This document shows, piece by piece, positions 11,001-22,990 of a stretch of 64,000 nucleotides of DNA (positions within the stretch are counted from its first letter, which is position 1; each line of letters begins with the position of its first letter). Origin of the DNA: Gymnorhina tibicen (Eukaryota; Chordata; Aves; Passeriformes; Artamidae); assembly GCA_013399875.1 (NCBI GenBank), contig VXAZ01018984.1, positions 2,858,935 through 2,922,934 of the forward strand, read 5' to 3'. The notes below the pieces were generated by a model. It was given only the letters and a program-made list of their open reading frames with translations, did not search any database and was not told the DNA's origin. Made by a program: the position numbers and the translations under genes.

Positions 11001-14000
11001 CTATGTATTTTTCTTTGACTGAAAAATACAGTATGATAGTAGAATTTTATTTGTAACTCTTATGCTCAAAAAACCATGCAGATTTTTATCTCCAAACAAT
11101 CAAAGATGATGACAAGTATGTTGCTTGATAAATTAAGTAGTCAGAATGTAATTATTCAAACTGAAATTTAGCCAGGACACTGAAATTACATGATGGGCTA
11201 AACAGAAATGTGATCCTCATGGATTTTGGTAATTTCAAGTGGTCAGGACTCACTCTGCTCTCCAGTTGCCCTCTCAGCAGAACACCTCCTGCATGCTGTG
11301 TGGTGCAGGATGCTGCAGAGTGAATGCCAAGGCCAAAATGAATTTATAAAGCTTGCATTCTCTCTATGATTGCATTGCTCAGATGTATCAGTTTATCAGT
11401 CTACAAAAGAATTAATCTCTAGATTTCTTTAGGCTGAAAAGCGTCCACATATTATGTGCTTTGTTCTGACTTTTGTTTTTCTTTGCCTTATGGTCATTCA
11501 TCTTTCTGAAAGTGAATCAGAGGAGCAATGCCTGCCTTATTGTTGGTTTGTGGTGTATAATCATGTTAAGGACAGATCACTGGTCTCTTCCTTACTCCAG
11601 TGCCATTTATAACAGACAATTACCCCTGCATGGTGCAGTTGTCAGGATCTCGGGATTGTAAATGCTCATTATCAGTACGGAGACAGCTGAACGCAGCGTG
11701 TTTCTCTTTAAAGCTGATTGGATTTTCCAGAGCTGTCTGTCATCCTGGAAGTTTTTCCTAGTGCAGCTCAGTTTTCCATCGACAGCCAAGTAAGGTCCTT
11801 TCGATGTGAACCACGAGAGGCAGAATCTGAGTACTGCTCCCACCTACACCAGGGAATGACTATGGTCCAGAGGAAAGAACATCAGTGTTCCTACACTGGG
11901 AGATCTCCAGCCAGTGTGCTGTGTTTAAAGAAGCCCTACTAATGGCAGTGACCATGTGCAAATGCCAAAATAAAGGGGGTGGAGGGGGATTGAATGCAGT
12001 GGCACTGCCTACAAAAAGGAAACATACCAAAGCACTCTAGTTGGTTTTAAAATTAGGTGGAGAAGATGCAAGGAGTTCTAAGTCTTAATGACCTCAGTTC
12101 TGCAATTTGCCACTAATTAGTTCTACAATGAGTAACTGGGAACAAAACAAGGAGTGACAGACTAGGTCAGCCAGTGGTTTGCCAACCCCTTGTCTTGTGT
12201 TTCCTACTGAGGCTTTTATGTGATAATTCTTGATTGTGTATACACTGTCTTTTACTAGTAATCAGGAGTGAAATTGCATGTGTTATACACTATACAAACA
12301 TGCACTGAAACACTGCACTTGCTCTTTGGTCTTGGGCAGCATGGCTGATATTTGTGCAGCTCTTCCTGGTTGGGCACACACATGGCTTAATTTTTTCCCT
12401 GCCAGCCGTCTCCGTGACTCCTGTTGTCCTAACCAAGTAAGCCCCGTATTTGTTTCTTCCATGTCTCTTTCTGCAGCTTACATTGTGTTTATGCTCTGGA
12501 ACTATTTTTCTCTGTGTATTTACCTCCCTGACCTCATCCCTAACATTTTGTTCTTTCTCTCCCTCCTTCCCAAAACACCATGGGAATTTGCAAAACAAAA
12601 GGCTTGATAGTAGCAGTATGTCCCTCAGGACCTACAATTTGAATGAAATCTTTGCTTTGATAGCTGGTACTGCTCCCCCCAATACCATCGAGTGCTTGGG
12701 GAACTGCAGTAAGTGGCCACCTAGGGGGCCATTTAGCTTGAGAAATGACCGTAACATCAGCATCAGGAATTAATGAAGACCTCATTAATTCTGTCAAAAA
12801 AAGTATCTTATTTACTCTATTTACATTTTTTCTGCAAGTTAGCTATTTCTTCTCAGAGCGATGCACATATATGCAGTGTGCTGAAGAAAGATTTCTGGAA
12901 GCCTTGAATAGTCTATCACTCCCAAATGCCTCATTCCTCCTTAAAATCCATCAGGCTTCCTCAGACCACATAGGAACTGTACTTTGAGCATTCCTGGACA
13001 TGTTATGCGTTTCTGTATCCAGAGCAATTGCACATACCCCAGTTCAGCTTAACATATGTCATAAGCAGTCAGTCATCACTGAGAAACTGAAACACTATTG
13101 GTTTGCTGAGAAAACTGTGGTGCACAGCTCCCACATCATCTGGAGTTGTTTTGCATTCTGCTTGCTAGGATTTGCCATTTGAGTTTATCTCAGAGGGAGG
13201 TGCCTTTGTGTGCCTTTTTTTCCTTTTAAAACTCCTCAGCTCAGTGGCTACCAAGAACACAAATGCTGTAAAAAGGATATTAGGAGCACTGTATGTTATT
13301 ACATCACTGGGGATCTGGCAAATGCTACCTCAGCATCCTTACATTAATAGGCTGGACAGAGAAACATCCCAAACCTAGACCACTCCACCACCACGTATTA
13401 TTAAGGTGTGCAAGCTATCAAGAAGACAGTACCCTGCAGGTACGCAGGTGTTGCTTATGCAGGGGTGGGGCACAGCTCAGCAACAGCGTTTAGAAAAGGA
13501 GGCCAAGGCTTTTAAAGGGACCATGCTCCTCTCACCAGTGGAGCAGCAAAACCCATTAGTTACTCGGTCATTTCTTTTTGTCCATTAAAGGGATTTCCAT
13601 AGGTAGGAATGCTGTAGTTCTCTTCACACCATTAGTCTTTATTTCATTTGTGGTAAGTGCTTTGATCAGCACGTACCTGTTTACCAAGCAGCGGGTATCT
13701 GGGGGTGCTTCAGCCCTTTCATCCGGCTGGGCCAGAGGAGCGGGCATTCCATAGCTCTCCTTCCATCCCTGTGGGGATTAGTCCCATGCTCCCCCCCCAC
13801 CCCCGACACATTTTAGTAAGGTTAGAAAAAAGGGCAGCTTAATTCTCACCTACTGGCCATGCCTATAGAGGCACACATGCAGCACACACCCTGCTGACAG
13901 AACTTTTTTCCCCTTTTTGTGAGGAAAGCAGTGGTAACCTTCTACCATCAACCTGTAGGAAAGTAGACTCGGTTACACACTCTAGCCAGCAGATCTTGTG

Positions 14001-15073
14001 AACCCAGAGCCTTGCTTTCAGCAAGACAGGCATGATAAAATCTTCCCTCTTTCTTCAATAACATGACTAATAAATGTAGAAATTCCTTTCTCCTCTCTCC
14101 CTTTGCCAATATCTGTCTTTATCTCCTCGTCTTCCTTAGACATAATTTCAAACATGAAAGACATGTCTATACTATGAACAGGCAACCTTGATTCTGGCAT
14201 GAGATCCATGGCATGCTGCAGCTTAGTGCTGGAGAGCTGCAGCTTAGGATCTGGCATCTGCAAAACCCGGTAACTGGAATTTCTGCTGCCTGGTGCAATC
14301 CTGTGCCTGGGGTTAGCCTGCTCTGCCTTGTGAAGGCAGCACCAGACTCCACTGCAAATGTCTTTCCAAAGCAGGTGCACAGCTGAACAAACATGGCAAG
14401 CATTTATGAAATGAGCTCGCCATTAAACACTCTATCCAGCAAGTAAAGGGAACCATCACAGAGCCTTCCTGGAATTTTGGCAGCATTTCCAAGAGATCAT
14501 CTGCAAATTGCTCGAGATGGGTATTACATGTGTGCTGGAGGCAATAAATAAGAGTGATTTTAAGGGGCAGTGTATATTGACAAAGTAACACTTCTCAGAA
14601 TAGAACACACCACTGGCATAAGCAGTAGAGACACAGTAACAAAACCAGGATCTAGGGAGTGTCTTAAATGTGTATCTGATAGCACAAATACCAGATAAAA
14701 AGCAAAGACCCACACTAAACCCACTCAGGTAACATGCTAGTTTATTGTTACTAAAGATCACAGTAACTATACCTTAACTTAAGCACCCAGAATGCTCCCA
14801 AACTCCTGGATGTGCAACCCAGATATGTTACAGCCTTATCTTAGACAGATGCATTCATCAGGCTCCCACTTTGCCTTTCACCACAGGGGGAAACACAGAC
14901 ACACTAGCTGAGGGGGAACCATGGCATGCTTTGGCCAGACTCCTGGTCACTGAATTACAAACAATAACTGTACTCATACTTTGCCCCCAGATCTGAATTT
15001 TGCAAAAACAAGATTTTTTTGTTTCATTTTTTTTCCTTGATACATTTTTTCCTCTTTGTCTTTTCGTTTCCAG
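8013..15073. other. no gene seen; long AT-rich stretch
   Basis: About 7 kb without a recognisable protein. Minor features are a C-rich run at 13791-13805 and A- or T-runs near 8340 and 9517. Two exon-like arrangements are present but weak. Around 12656-12708 a short acceptor precedes TGCA|GTAAGT, and around 13590-13651 an acceptor-like tccattaaag precedes TGTG|GTAAGT, open in one frame. Neither codes for anything I recognise. Confidence 0.5.
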
Positions 15074-15173
15074 TGCAAGTGGCTACAAGGAAGAAAAAGA
15101 ATCCTCTGGCACTGCCTTAAATGCAAACACTGAACCTTTGTTGCACGTGGAGGAAAACCTGCAGGCAAAATTG
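15074..15173 (+). other. candidate internal exon, 100 bp, gene unknown
   Basis: A T-rich tract of about 50 bases (15015-15070) leads into a cgtttccag acceptor ending at 15073. The exon ends in AAAATTG at 15173, followed by a near-perfect gtaagtag donor. After one leading base, one of the three frames stays open for exactly 33 codons to the donor, reading ASGYKEEKESSG then TALNANTEPLLHVEENLQAK and L. The other phase tested meets a stop after 19 codons. The peptide is acidic and lysine-rich, with no domain I recognise. It could be an alternative exon of a plus-strand gene, possibly one starting at the 2-3 kb island, or a noncoding RNA exon. Splice-site quality is the main evidence. A 33-codon open phase alone would not be surprising. 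Confidence 0.45.
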
Positions 15174-15247
15174 GTAAGTAGCAGAAACAAAACAGCTGTT
15201 TCCAAAACCAGGCATGAACACCACAGTACTGTGTGTTGGGACACAAG

Positions 15248-15549
15248 TCATAGAATCACAGAATGGATTGGGTTGGAAGGAGTCTTTAAAGGCCGTCTAC
15301 TCCAACCCCCCAGCAATGAGCAGGGACATCTTCAACTAGATCAGGTTGTACAGAGCCCCATCCAACCTGATCTTGAATGTTTCCAGGGATGGGGCATCTA
15401 CCAGCTCTCTGGGCAATCCTTCCCAGTGGTCTACTACCCTCACAAAAATGTCTTCCTTATATCTAGTCTGAAACTACCCTCTTTTAGTTTAGCACCTTTA
15501 TCCCTTGTCCTATTGCTACAGGTCCTATTAAAAGGCTGTCCCCAGTCAT
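15248..15549 (-). mobile_element. CR1 LINE, 5'-truncated 3' end, minus strand
   Basis: On the plus strand it begins tcatagaatcacagaatgg and proceeds through ggttggaagg, cagagccccatccaacctga, gatggggc and cctattgctacaggtccta to ggctgtccccag. This is the reverse complement of the avian CR1 3' region, covering the end of the reverse transcriptase ORF and the short 3' UTR. The copy is about 300 bp and diverged, and it lies 75 bases after the candidate exon donor. Confidence 0.95.
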
Positions 15550-18222
15550 GATCATGAGCCAATACTGAGATTCTCTGTGAGGAACCTGGTGTTTATGTGC
15601 CACGTGAGGAAAGCTTTAGGGCATATGTTACAAGACAGGTATTTGTCTCAAGGCATAATTAATTTCTGGGTAATAATGCCAAGGAGAACTGTAGTGCTGG
15701 TGCCATTCTTAGCCTGCTTCAGTAGGTTATGACATTTCTTTTGTTACTCTTTTCCAAACCTGAATCAATTCCTTTCCAGATGAATTCCTCTTGCTCTACT
15801 CCCAGAGCCAGTAGATCATTTGCTGGGATACTGGCCTAATCTGACAGATCCATTCAACATTGGACAACGTGTGTGTAGGGTGATCTTTTGCAGCTGCAGC
15901 TAAACAACCTGTTTTGTGCAGATGAAAATTGCTCCTACTCCATGCTGCAAGCTGAGCTGAAGCCCTTCAGCTTCATCACCATGACACTGAGCTGGAACTA
16001 GCAAGAACTGCTAGAAGTGCCAAGTTAGGGCAGCTCTATAACCTTGCTGGCTGGTGGACAGCAAGAAGGCAAATGCCTGCAACATTCCGTGTTGTTCTTG
16101 AAGCCTTCCCACGGAAGGTGGGATGCTTGTGCTTTTTCAACACTCAGTGATGTTTGACACAGGTGGGATGACTCCTACTAAACTCAGAAGGATGCCAGAA
16201 GGGACTCTAAGACTTTTGAATGACCTTCACTAACATAGAATCTTTTAAAATATACTTTAAAAATTTGAAACTAACTTTTTCTTGTATGGGAAAGGCACTT
16301 GTCCAAGCCAAACGAGATAAGTTTATAGTTTAAAAATAGCTTCTAAAAGTGCATGGTTACCCAGCCCACCCCAAATTTTAAAGCATTATGCAACCACATT
16401 ACCCTACTGTGAATGACCACTAGCTAATGCCAATTGACTGCAAAGCAGATATTTTATTTTGTACTATCTGTTTATAATAAATGGAGTTCAACATGTGGTT
16501 CTGCCAAACCTGGGGTCATAGCAGAATGGGAATTTGGTAAGAATTTTAAGACGGATCAAAGGGAAGAGAAAAAGAGACACGAGCATTCAGAATTTGGCCA
16601 GTGACAAAAGAAAATTAGAACTTATTTTCTGTTGATTGTTTTGCCCTTCTGAGCAGAAATAACAAGATTAAGGTGGAGAGGAAACTGGTTTTGCAAACTC
16701 TCATAGATATAAAAAATCATAAAGCCTTGAAATTCTGCTGTCTCAAGACTTTTTTAACCCAGTCTTGCTTTTGTCTGTGAATTAAGATTACTCTCCTTGC
16801 CCAGGAAAAGCAACTTTATGCTAGAAGAGGCCACAGATGGGGAAACAGTTTGATCAGTGTGGGAGGGATCAGTCCAAAATAACAGTAAGATATATTATAC
16901 CATCATAAAATGGCATGTCTGGATGGAAAATTTTGAGCACAAATTAATATTGACCTTAGCCAGAACAACTTGCTCTCTTCAACATCTGCAGCTGTGTGGT
17001 TACTAGGGAGTTATCTGGCATCACATGCTTCTTCACATCTGTCTACTAAATCAGAGTTAGAAGCACAGAAATCTAGCACAAAGGGACATTATATGGATTT
17101 GTGACACTCCCAGAGGGACTTAGAGTCTTTAAACTAACAAAGATATTACAATGGGACACAGGTATAATATTGGACTAAAATTGTGTCTGCTCCATTGTGA
17201 AATGGAAAAACTGCATCTATTTTCCTCTGATGATCTCTCTGAAACTTCCAAACATGGATAAACATGAACTACAGTATATATGAAACAATAAGTTTGGCAT
17301 ACATACATGAAACTTCATACTTCTGGGATGAGCAAAATGAATACTCTCAATTTTTATTAATTGCCTTACAACACCATGTGTGAGGGAAAGCAACAGTGAG
17401 AACACACTGAGAGGGGACAGAGAGATTCATAGTTTAGTTCATATGGTATTTTCATCATTCTTCATCATTTTCAACCTCACAAGCAACTTCCAAGGACTAA
17501 GCTGTGAAGCCCTAGTAGAAATGGATATGACAGGGTTATTCACAAGGAGTAACAACATTTTTCAGCATGTTGCATGTGAGTTAGTGAAATGAGTGGTATG
17601 TTGTATTTTCCCTGCCTGCATCGTCTCAGGTTATGTTATGGTCCAGTCTAAATGACAAGGTGATGAAATTGCATAGGTGTAACATGCCTTTATTTCAGCA
17701 GCATGCATGACACAAAGTACTAAAATCCCTGAAGTATAACAGTCTTGAATAATATGGTTCTAAATTTTCAGGTGTCAGTGGGGTATTTGTATGTTATTGC
17801 CCCACGCTTGTAAAATATGGGAGTTGTTCTTAAATTACGTTCTGAGTGTGTATAAAAAAACTCAACCAAATAAAAATGCAATAACACTTGCCCTCATTTT
17901 GAATAGTGGAACTTTTAATTCATAAAAAAATCTGTATTCTTTTTTATCTTTATCATAGTATAAAACTACTTTTAGGTTAAAAAAAAAGGTGAAATTTCAA
18001 ACGGGCAGTGCAAATTGATGCAATTTGAATGTACTAAGAGATTTAAGGGCACAAAGCCATAAACAGTTAACCAATATCAAACAAATATATGCATGAACAA
18101 ACATAAACAAAAAAGAAGTCAATTTTAATTTATAGTCATTAGGCAAGATGAAGAAATGCTGTGTGATTTCCTCTGGAGAACCACCAATATAACTTGAACC
18201 TTATCAAAATGGAATAATAGGA
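15550..18222. other. no gene seen; AT-rich DNA
   Basis: No convincing exon, repeat family or RNA gene. An isolated AATTTG|GTAAGA donor-like site lies near 16537 without a good acceptor. Confidence 0.5.
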
Positions 18223-18487
18223 TCATAGAAATCACAGAATCATAGAAAGACTTGGGTTGGAAGGGACCTTAAAGATCATCTCATTCCAAACCCCCTGCCA
18301 TGGGCAGGGACACCTCCCACTGGATCAGGCTGCTCAGAGCCCCATCCAACCCGGCCTTGAACATCCAGGGATGGGGCAGCCACAGCTCTGGGCAACCTGT
18401 GCCAGTGCCTCACCACCCTCACAGTAAAGAATTTCTTCCTAACATCTAATCTAAATCTCTCTTCTTTTAAACTGTTCTCCCTTGTCC
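18223..18487 (-). mobile_element. CR1 LINE, 5'-truncated 3' end, minus strand
   Basis: It opens with two stacked tail-like repeats (gatcatagaaatcacag then aatcatagaaagac), then ggttggaagggacctta, gggcagggacacctccca, ggctgctcagagccccat and ggcagccacagctctgggc, ending at ttctcccttgtcc. The minus-strand frame still reads the CR1 C-terminal stretch (RLDVRKKFFTVRVVRHWHRL). This copy is less diverged than the one at 15.2 kb. Confidence 0.95.
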
Positions 18488-21400
18488 AAATAACATTTTC
18501 ATATAGCAAGACGAATAGACAAGGGGATTGTAGACACAAGGTAAGCAAGGGTAGTGGTGACAGATGTTAGGAGTAACAGAGATACTCCTTATGTGGCAGA
18601 AAACGACTGAATTTACTTTCTGCTGCTTGAGCATAACGAGGCAGCTCAGACACATGTCAGCACTAGTGCAAAAGAAGGGCTGCAGCAGCAAGATTGGTTT
18701 CGATGACTGGAAAAAGAGCTGCTCCTTTGAAGGAGATGCTTTTTAAATAGCTCTAATACCGTGAAGTACGATGTTCATCGCTGTCAGGAGTAATGTGGTA
18801 ATAGGGTCCTGTCTCTTGATATTTCTTTCTGGAGAGAAAAAGTTCTCCTCTTCTTGCTTCTCACCAGATAGTGGACTTTGCCCAAAGATGGCCTGTTCCT
18901 AAAAGCATTTATAGCATACTAAAAATCTGCGTACATGGCCAACCTGGCTCAAACTGACACTAAATGGAATGCTTGTGGAATGAATATTTTGGATTTGGGC
19001 TTACTTGCCCCAAGTTTTGCTTGATTTATAATAATTTCTTGCATTTGGTGATATCTATAGCTCTGACTTTCATAAAATACATCTTTAAAATCCTCTGATC
19101 TCATCTAGTTTATCATTCCAAGGGTTAATTTGAAAACACACACGTTCAATTAATGGAGCAGATTACTTAGAGCAAGGGAACTCAGAAGCGTAATTGCAGC
19201 ACAAAAAAAAATTACAAGTCTGAAGTGAATTCAGATTTTAAAATTAGTTTTATTCATCCTTTTCCTTGACCCTTCTTTTTTCCCCATGAACACTGAAGCT
19301 GCTTGTGTGTACATGTATACAGAAAGCAAATTTCAGTGTCCTGCAAGAATTGCAGCAGGAGCTCAATTTACTTTCACAGGTAGACAGAAAGAAAATAGAT
19401 AAAAGAAAATTCCTGCACATTAAAATAGCATTCCTAGCTAATAACAGCCAGCTAAACACTGGCATAAAACAAATAATAAAGAGCTTTTTAGATGTGCAAG
19501 CAATGCAGTAAAGATTCTGTAATGTGGAAAAGTGAGGGGGATTTTCCCAATCAAATAAAAAAGTAGCTGCCCTAAATACATGTAAACAAGGCCACAGCTG
19601 GAGTGAGGTTTCCCTGAAGTTGATGTTTGGTGGCAGCCTCAGTGTAGCCTCTCACCCTCCACATCATCATTATTCTCTCTCGCTGCAGCCCACCAGGACA
19701 TCCCTGCAGGTTACAGCCATACAGATGTTTCTTGCAGGGGCCCAGCTGTTGCACCATTCCTCCTCCAACCCCAATCACATTATGAGCATTCTGTGGGGCA
19801 GCTTACCGGGGCTATTCTTGAGGAAAAGCGTGATTGTGGATTCAGCCCTGCAGCCAGTGTGTGGGCTACACTCACAGCGTCAGTCCAGCTTTTCCATTTT
19901 TGGCTCCACGCTCCTTGGACTTGTGTAATCTAAAATTCAAGCTTTTAAGCTTCAGCCATTACAGCCAACACTAAAACACATCCAACAACCTCTTAATATC
20001 TATGAAGTTCTTTCAAGTAAATCCAACAGTTCTTGAGAAGTTAAATCTGGTTGTTTTGTGATGATTTGGAACTGAAAACAGACAGCCTGGGTAACTGGAA
20101 CTTAAAAATGCAAAATCAACAGTGAATCCAGTTTAGCTTTTGGCATTGTATTGTGTTTGTCTCAGCAGTAATAATAGTTACTATGTTTTAAAACAAATAT
20201 CTAGCAAACAAACAGGTCAGATGTTCAAAAAGTGAAAAGCAGTGTATTTTTTTCAACTTGTTTGACAAGGTGATTCATTTACACACTCCTTACTAAATCA
20301 CAGGGCGATTTTAATAGGAGGAGGAATTTGGGGTTGCCTGAGATGGATAACTGGGTCAAGTTACCCTCTGGAAGAAGTCAGCGAACAAAATGGGAAACAG
20401 AGGAATCCACTGCCTTTACCCTCAGAGCTTCATGCAAATCTGCTCTGGAAACTCGGTTATGTCTCATTTTCTGGAACTTAACCACAGTAGCAGGCCTGCA
20501 GGGATGTACTTTCACCAACACCTTAAGCAGCCTCTGCTGCTGAAATAAAACCCCAGAGTCTTTTCCCTTCCAGTCCCATGCCCCACTCTTCCTGCCCCCT
20601 TGCCACTCATCTGTGAAGCTGATCTTGTTTAGAGCTGAGCAATGGTTTGGCTGGTTTGGCTTTGGAGCCTGGCACAGTTCATCAGCTGGCTCTGCAAGTG
20701 CTGGTACTGGCACAAGGAGGGAGGTGGGGGGGGAAGAAAAAACCGAGAGCTGTGTGGGACTGCAGCAGGATTAGCTCTGCTTGCAGCTAGAAGAGGCAGC
20801 CAAGCTGATTTACTAGCTTGCTGCTGCCAAAAACAGCAGCCCCACACCCTCCTTCCCCCTCTCCTCTGTACCTGTCTGCAGCTGTGGAGCCAGGTCCTTC
20901 TTGCTTGTGCATCTCTAAAGCCCAAGTGACCTTGCAGTGACCAGCTCAGCTCATTAAACCATGGGGCAACTGTTGTTGTGTTTTAACTGCATGGGAGCTG
21001 GAACGGCTCACTGAAGGATCAGAGGAATACAGAGCCAGGGCAAGAGAAGTGGAAGGAGTGCTTGGCTGGCAAGCAGGGAGACAGGCTGAGGAGAAGGACA
21101 GAGGAACCTCCCCCTATCAGCAGCAATGACCTGTTAGTTTGGCTTAACTGGATCTTCTAACTTCACTCTTGCACTGTTTTGGGCAGCAATGCTGGCTTAT
21201 GTCAGCTAAAAGTGTTGTGAAACAACATCCTATGTCTCATTTCAGCCATGCAGGTAAACAAGACTTCACATACCTACAGTTAAGAATATGCTGATACACA
21301 TTTTGCATTAAAGCCCTATCTCAGGAGCCACGTATACTTTCACAGGAAGCCCAACAAATGGCCTTCAGAGAGTTTTGCTGATCTGCATTTCAAAACTGTG

Positions 21401-21960
21401 GACCATTATGCCAGTAGTAGTTCTCTCCTGAATGATAGCTTTAAGCACTTGTTATTGATTTAAATTTTGAACTAGTTTGTTTTGATTCAAAACATCATTA
21501 CACCTACAACTTCATTTGTGCTGAGTTACTGTCCAAGCCTTCACATAAATTACTCCATCAGCTTGCCAGAAGTCCCAAGTCTGTGGTTCCCTGTGCAGAC
21601 ACTGTGGCTGCAGGAACTCCCAGCATCCCCCTTCTGTTTGTCCCAACCTCAAGCTGCTGCATCCTGTTCCTTCAGCTTTGCCACTTTGTGGGGCTATGCT
21701 GCAAAGTGGATATCCAAGCTCAGGCACAATAAAAATATTCCAGCTGCCCCCTTTTATTTTTGGGGGGAGGTAGTGCCTCAGGCTGTAGTTTCAGCAGTAA
21801 TACTGGCTTATTGTGTAGCTGAACACCGTAATTTCCCCCTCACACACACAGTTTATACCTGTCCACATTTCACTTACAGCACCCTTTCCCTTGTGCCAGT
21901 GTGCACAGCTGTGCCTGGGAACAGTCAACAAGGAACCTAATCAAGCTGTAAGAAAGAAAA
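18488..21960. other. no gene seen
   Basis: AT-rich sequence with a somewhat GC-richer part at about 20.6-20.95 kb. There, open frames of about 95 codons exist on both strands with compositional amino-acid usage. No splice-bounded exon or known repeat was recognised. Confidence 0.45.
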
Positions 21961-21974
21961 AGAACTAAAGGCAC

Positions 21975-21980
21975 TTTATT
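21975..21980 (-). terminator. polyadenylation signal AATAAA (candidate)
   Basis: Minus-strand AATAAA about 420 bases beyond the stop codon of the 22.4 kb open frame, followed by a T-rich stretch (ttctttttctttctt). The placement suits a terminal exon, but AATAAA is common in AT-rich DNA. Confidence 0.25.
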
Positions 21981-22228
21981 CCCTTCTCTGGTTCACAGCA
22001 AAGGTACACAGATAGTGTGATATGCTCATCTGACCGAGGCCATAGTTAAACAGATATTTGCAGACATTTTCCTTACAGAGATCCCCACTGTTCTTTTCAC
22101 TTCCCCCCAGCATATTCCCATCCTTGAGCACCTTCCTGCATTGTGCCAGAACACAGGCAATTTGATTTCTGTGTTAAAGTCTATAACGGCAGATAGCTTT
22201 AAGAAACAGAAATTCTCCTTCCACTTCG

Positions 22229-22360
22229 TTATTTATGCAAGCATTTTGTATTTTTAAACAAGCCAAGGTTTAAAACAGTTCCAGAACTCACCCAAACTGT
22301 CACAAAACAATCAATGGCATCCAAATCTGTAGCAACCTCCTTAAGAAGATCATCCAGCAT
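22229..22360 (-). other. second open segment downstream of the 22.4 kb open frame
   Basis: In the same minus-strand frame as the 22403-22987 segment, after two stop codons, an ATG (22360-22358) opens 43 codons beginning MLDDLLKEVATDLDAIDCF. The start is Leu/Asp/Glu-rich, as in a short amphipathic helix. A TTTGG|GTGAGT donor-like site falls within it near 22286-22291. It may be the far end of a decayed coding region, a separate short exon or chance. No homolog is recognised. Confidence 0.25.
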
Positions 22361-22402
22361 GGAACAGAAAAGCTACTGAGCAAGAGCGAAGCAGCCTCTG
22401 CA

Positions 22403-22987
22403 CTACCAACAGGCACAACAGGCTGTCCTGGGTGCCCCAGGCATTATTGGCTTTGGCAGAGCAGACCATGCCAGATCCAAACCAGTTAAACTGGCTCCAG
22501 AAGCACCGAAGGAGCCCAAAGGCAGGTAGTTGTTCATCTGACTGGGACGGATACAGAAGTAAAATAGTGTCAGAGGTTCTTTCCCATTGCTGTTGTCAGT
22601 TTTGATTACTGGGGTCTCTGGGCTGACAAATACGACTGGAAAGTGTGCGAGCCACAGAGATGGCAATTCTGCCATGTCCAAATATCCCAGCTCTGGTGAA
22701 ATCTGCACTGTGCTAGGCAGGTTCTGCATAGCACTGCTCTGTCCACTGTGAGAGCTGTGTACCCTGACGATGAGTTGGCCAGCAGTGTTTTGGCAGTGCA
22801 TGTGAGGTGAAGGGATTGCAGTTATCTGAGGAACGCTGCTGGCTATGTTGTGTCTGTGATAGCTTTGCTGCTGATGAAATAGGGTTCCTGGTCTGATAAG
22901 GAAGAGGTGGGGCACGTAATTAGGCAACCAAGTAGCTGGGAGCAAGTCTTGGGGTATTTGTGTAATGGTTCCTTGGGTGGACTGTAC
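22403..22987 (-). CDS. unidentified open frame starting at an acceptor-like site; possible terminal exon or decayed gene
   Basis: On the minus strand, attgtttctcccaaacag is followed directly by GTACAG at 22987, and the frame in phase 0 stays open for 194 codons to a TAG at 22405-22403. It starts VQSTQGTITQIPQDLLPATW and is rich in Ser, Pro, Gln and His, like a low-complexity activation region, with no catalytic motif visible. There is no ATG near the front, so translation would have to come from upstream exons, which I could not identify. An AATAAA signal lies downstream at 21980-21975, which fits a terminal exon. Among frames outside the CpG islands this is one of the two longest, but in 64 kb of both strands one of this length by chance is not excluded. 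Alternatives are a lncRNA exon or pseudogene. Confidence 0.3.
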   Translation of the reverse strand, partial: VQSTQGTITQIPQDLLPATWLPNYVPHLFLIRPGTLFHQQQSYHRHNIASSVPQITAIPSPHMHCQNTAGQLIVRVHSSHSGQSSAMQNLPSTVQISPELGYLDMAELPSLWLAHFPVVFVSPETPVIKTDNSNGKEPLTLFYFCIRPSQMNNYLPLGSFGASGASLTGLDLAWSALPKPIMPGAPRTACCACW

Positions 22988-22990
22988 CTG

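Noticed and set aside
12656..12708. Possible 45-base exon ending TGCA|GTAAGT
   Set aside because: The polypyrimidine tract is short, A sits at the last exon base, and no protein is recognised.
18276..18548. Minus-strand 90-codon open frame
   Set aside because: This is the C-terminal end of CR1 pol inside the CR1 copy at 18.2 kb, not a host gene.
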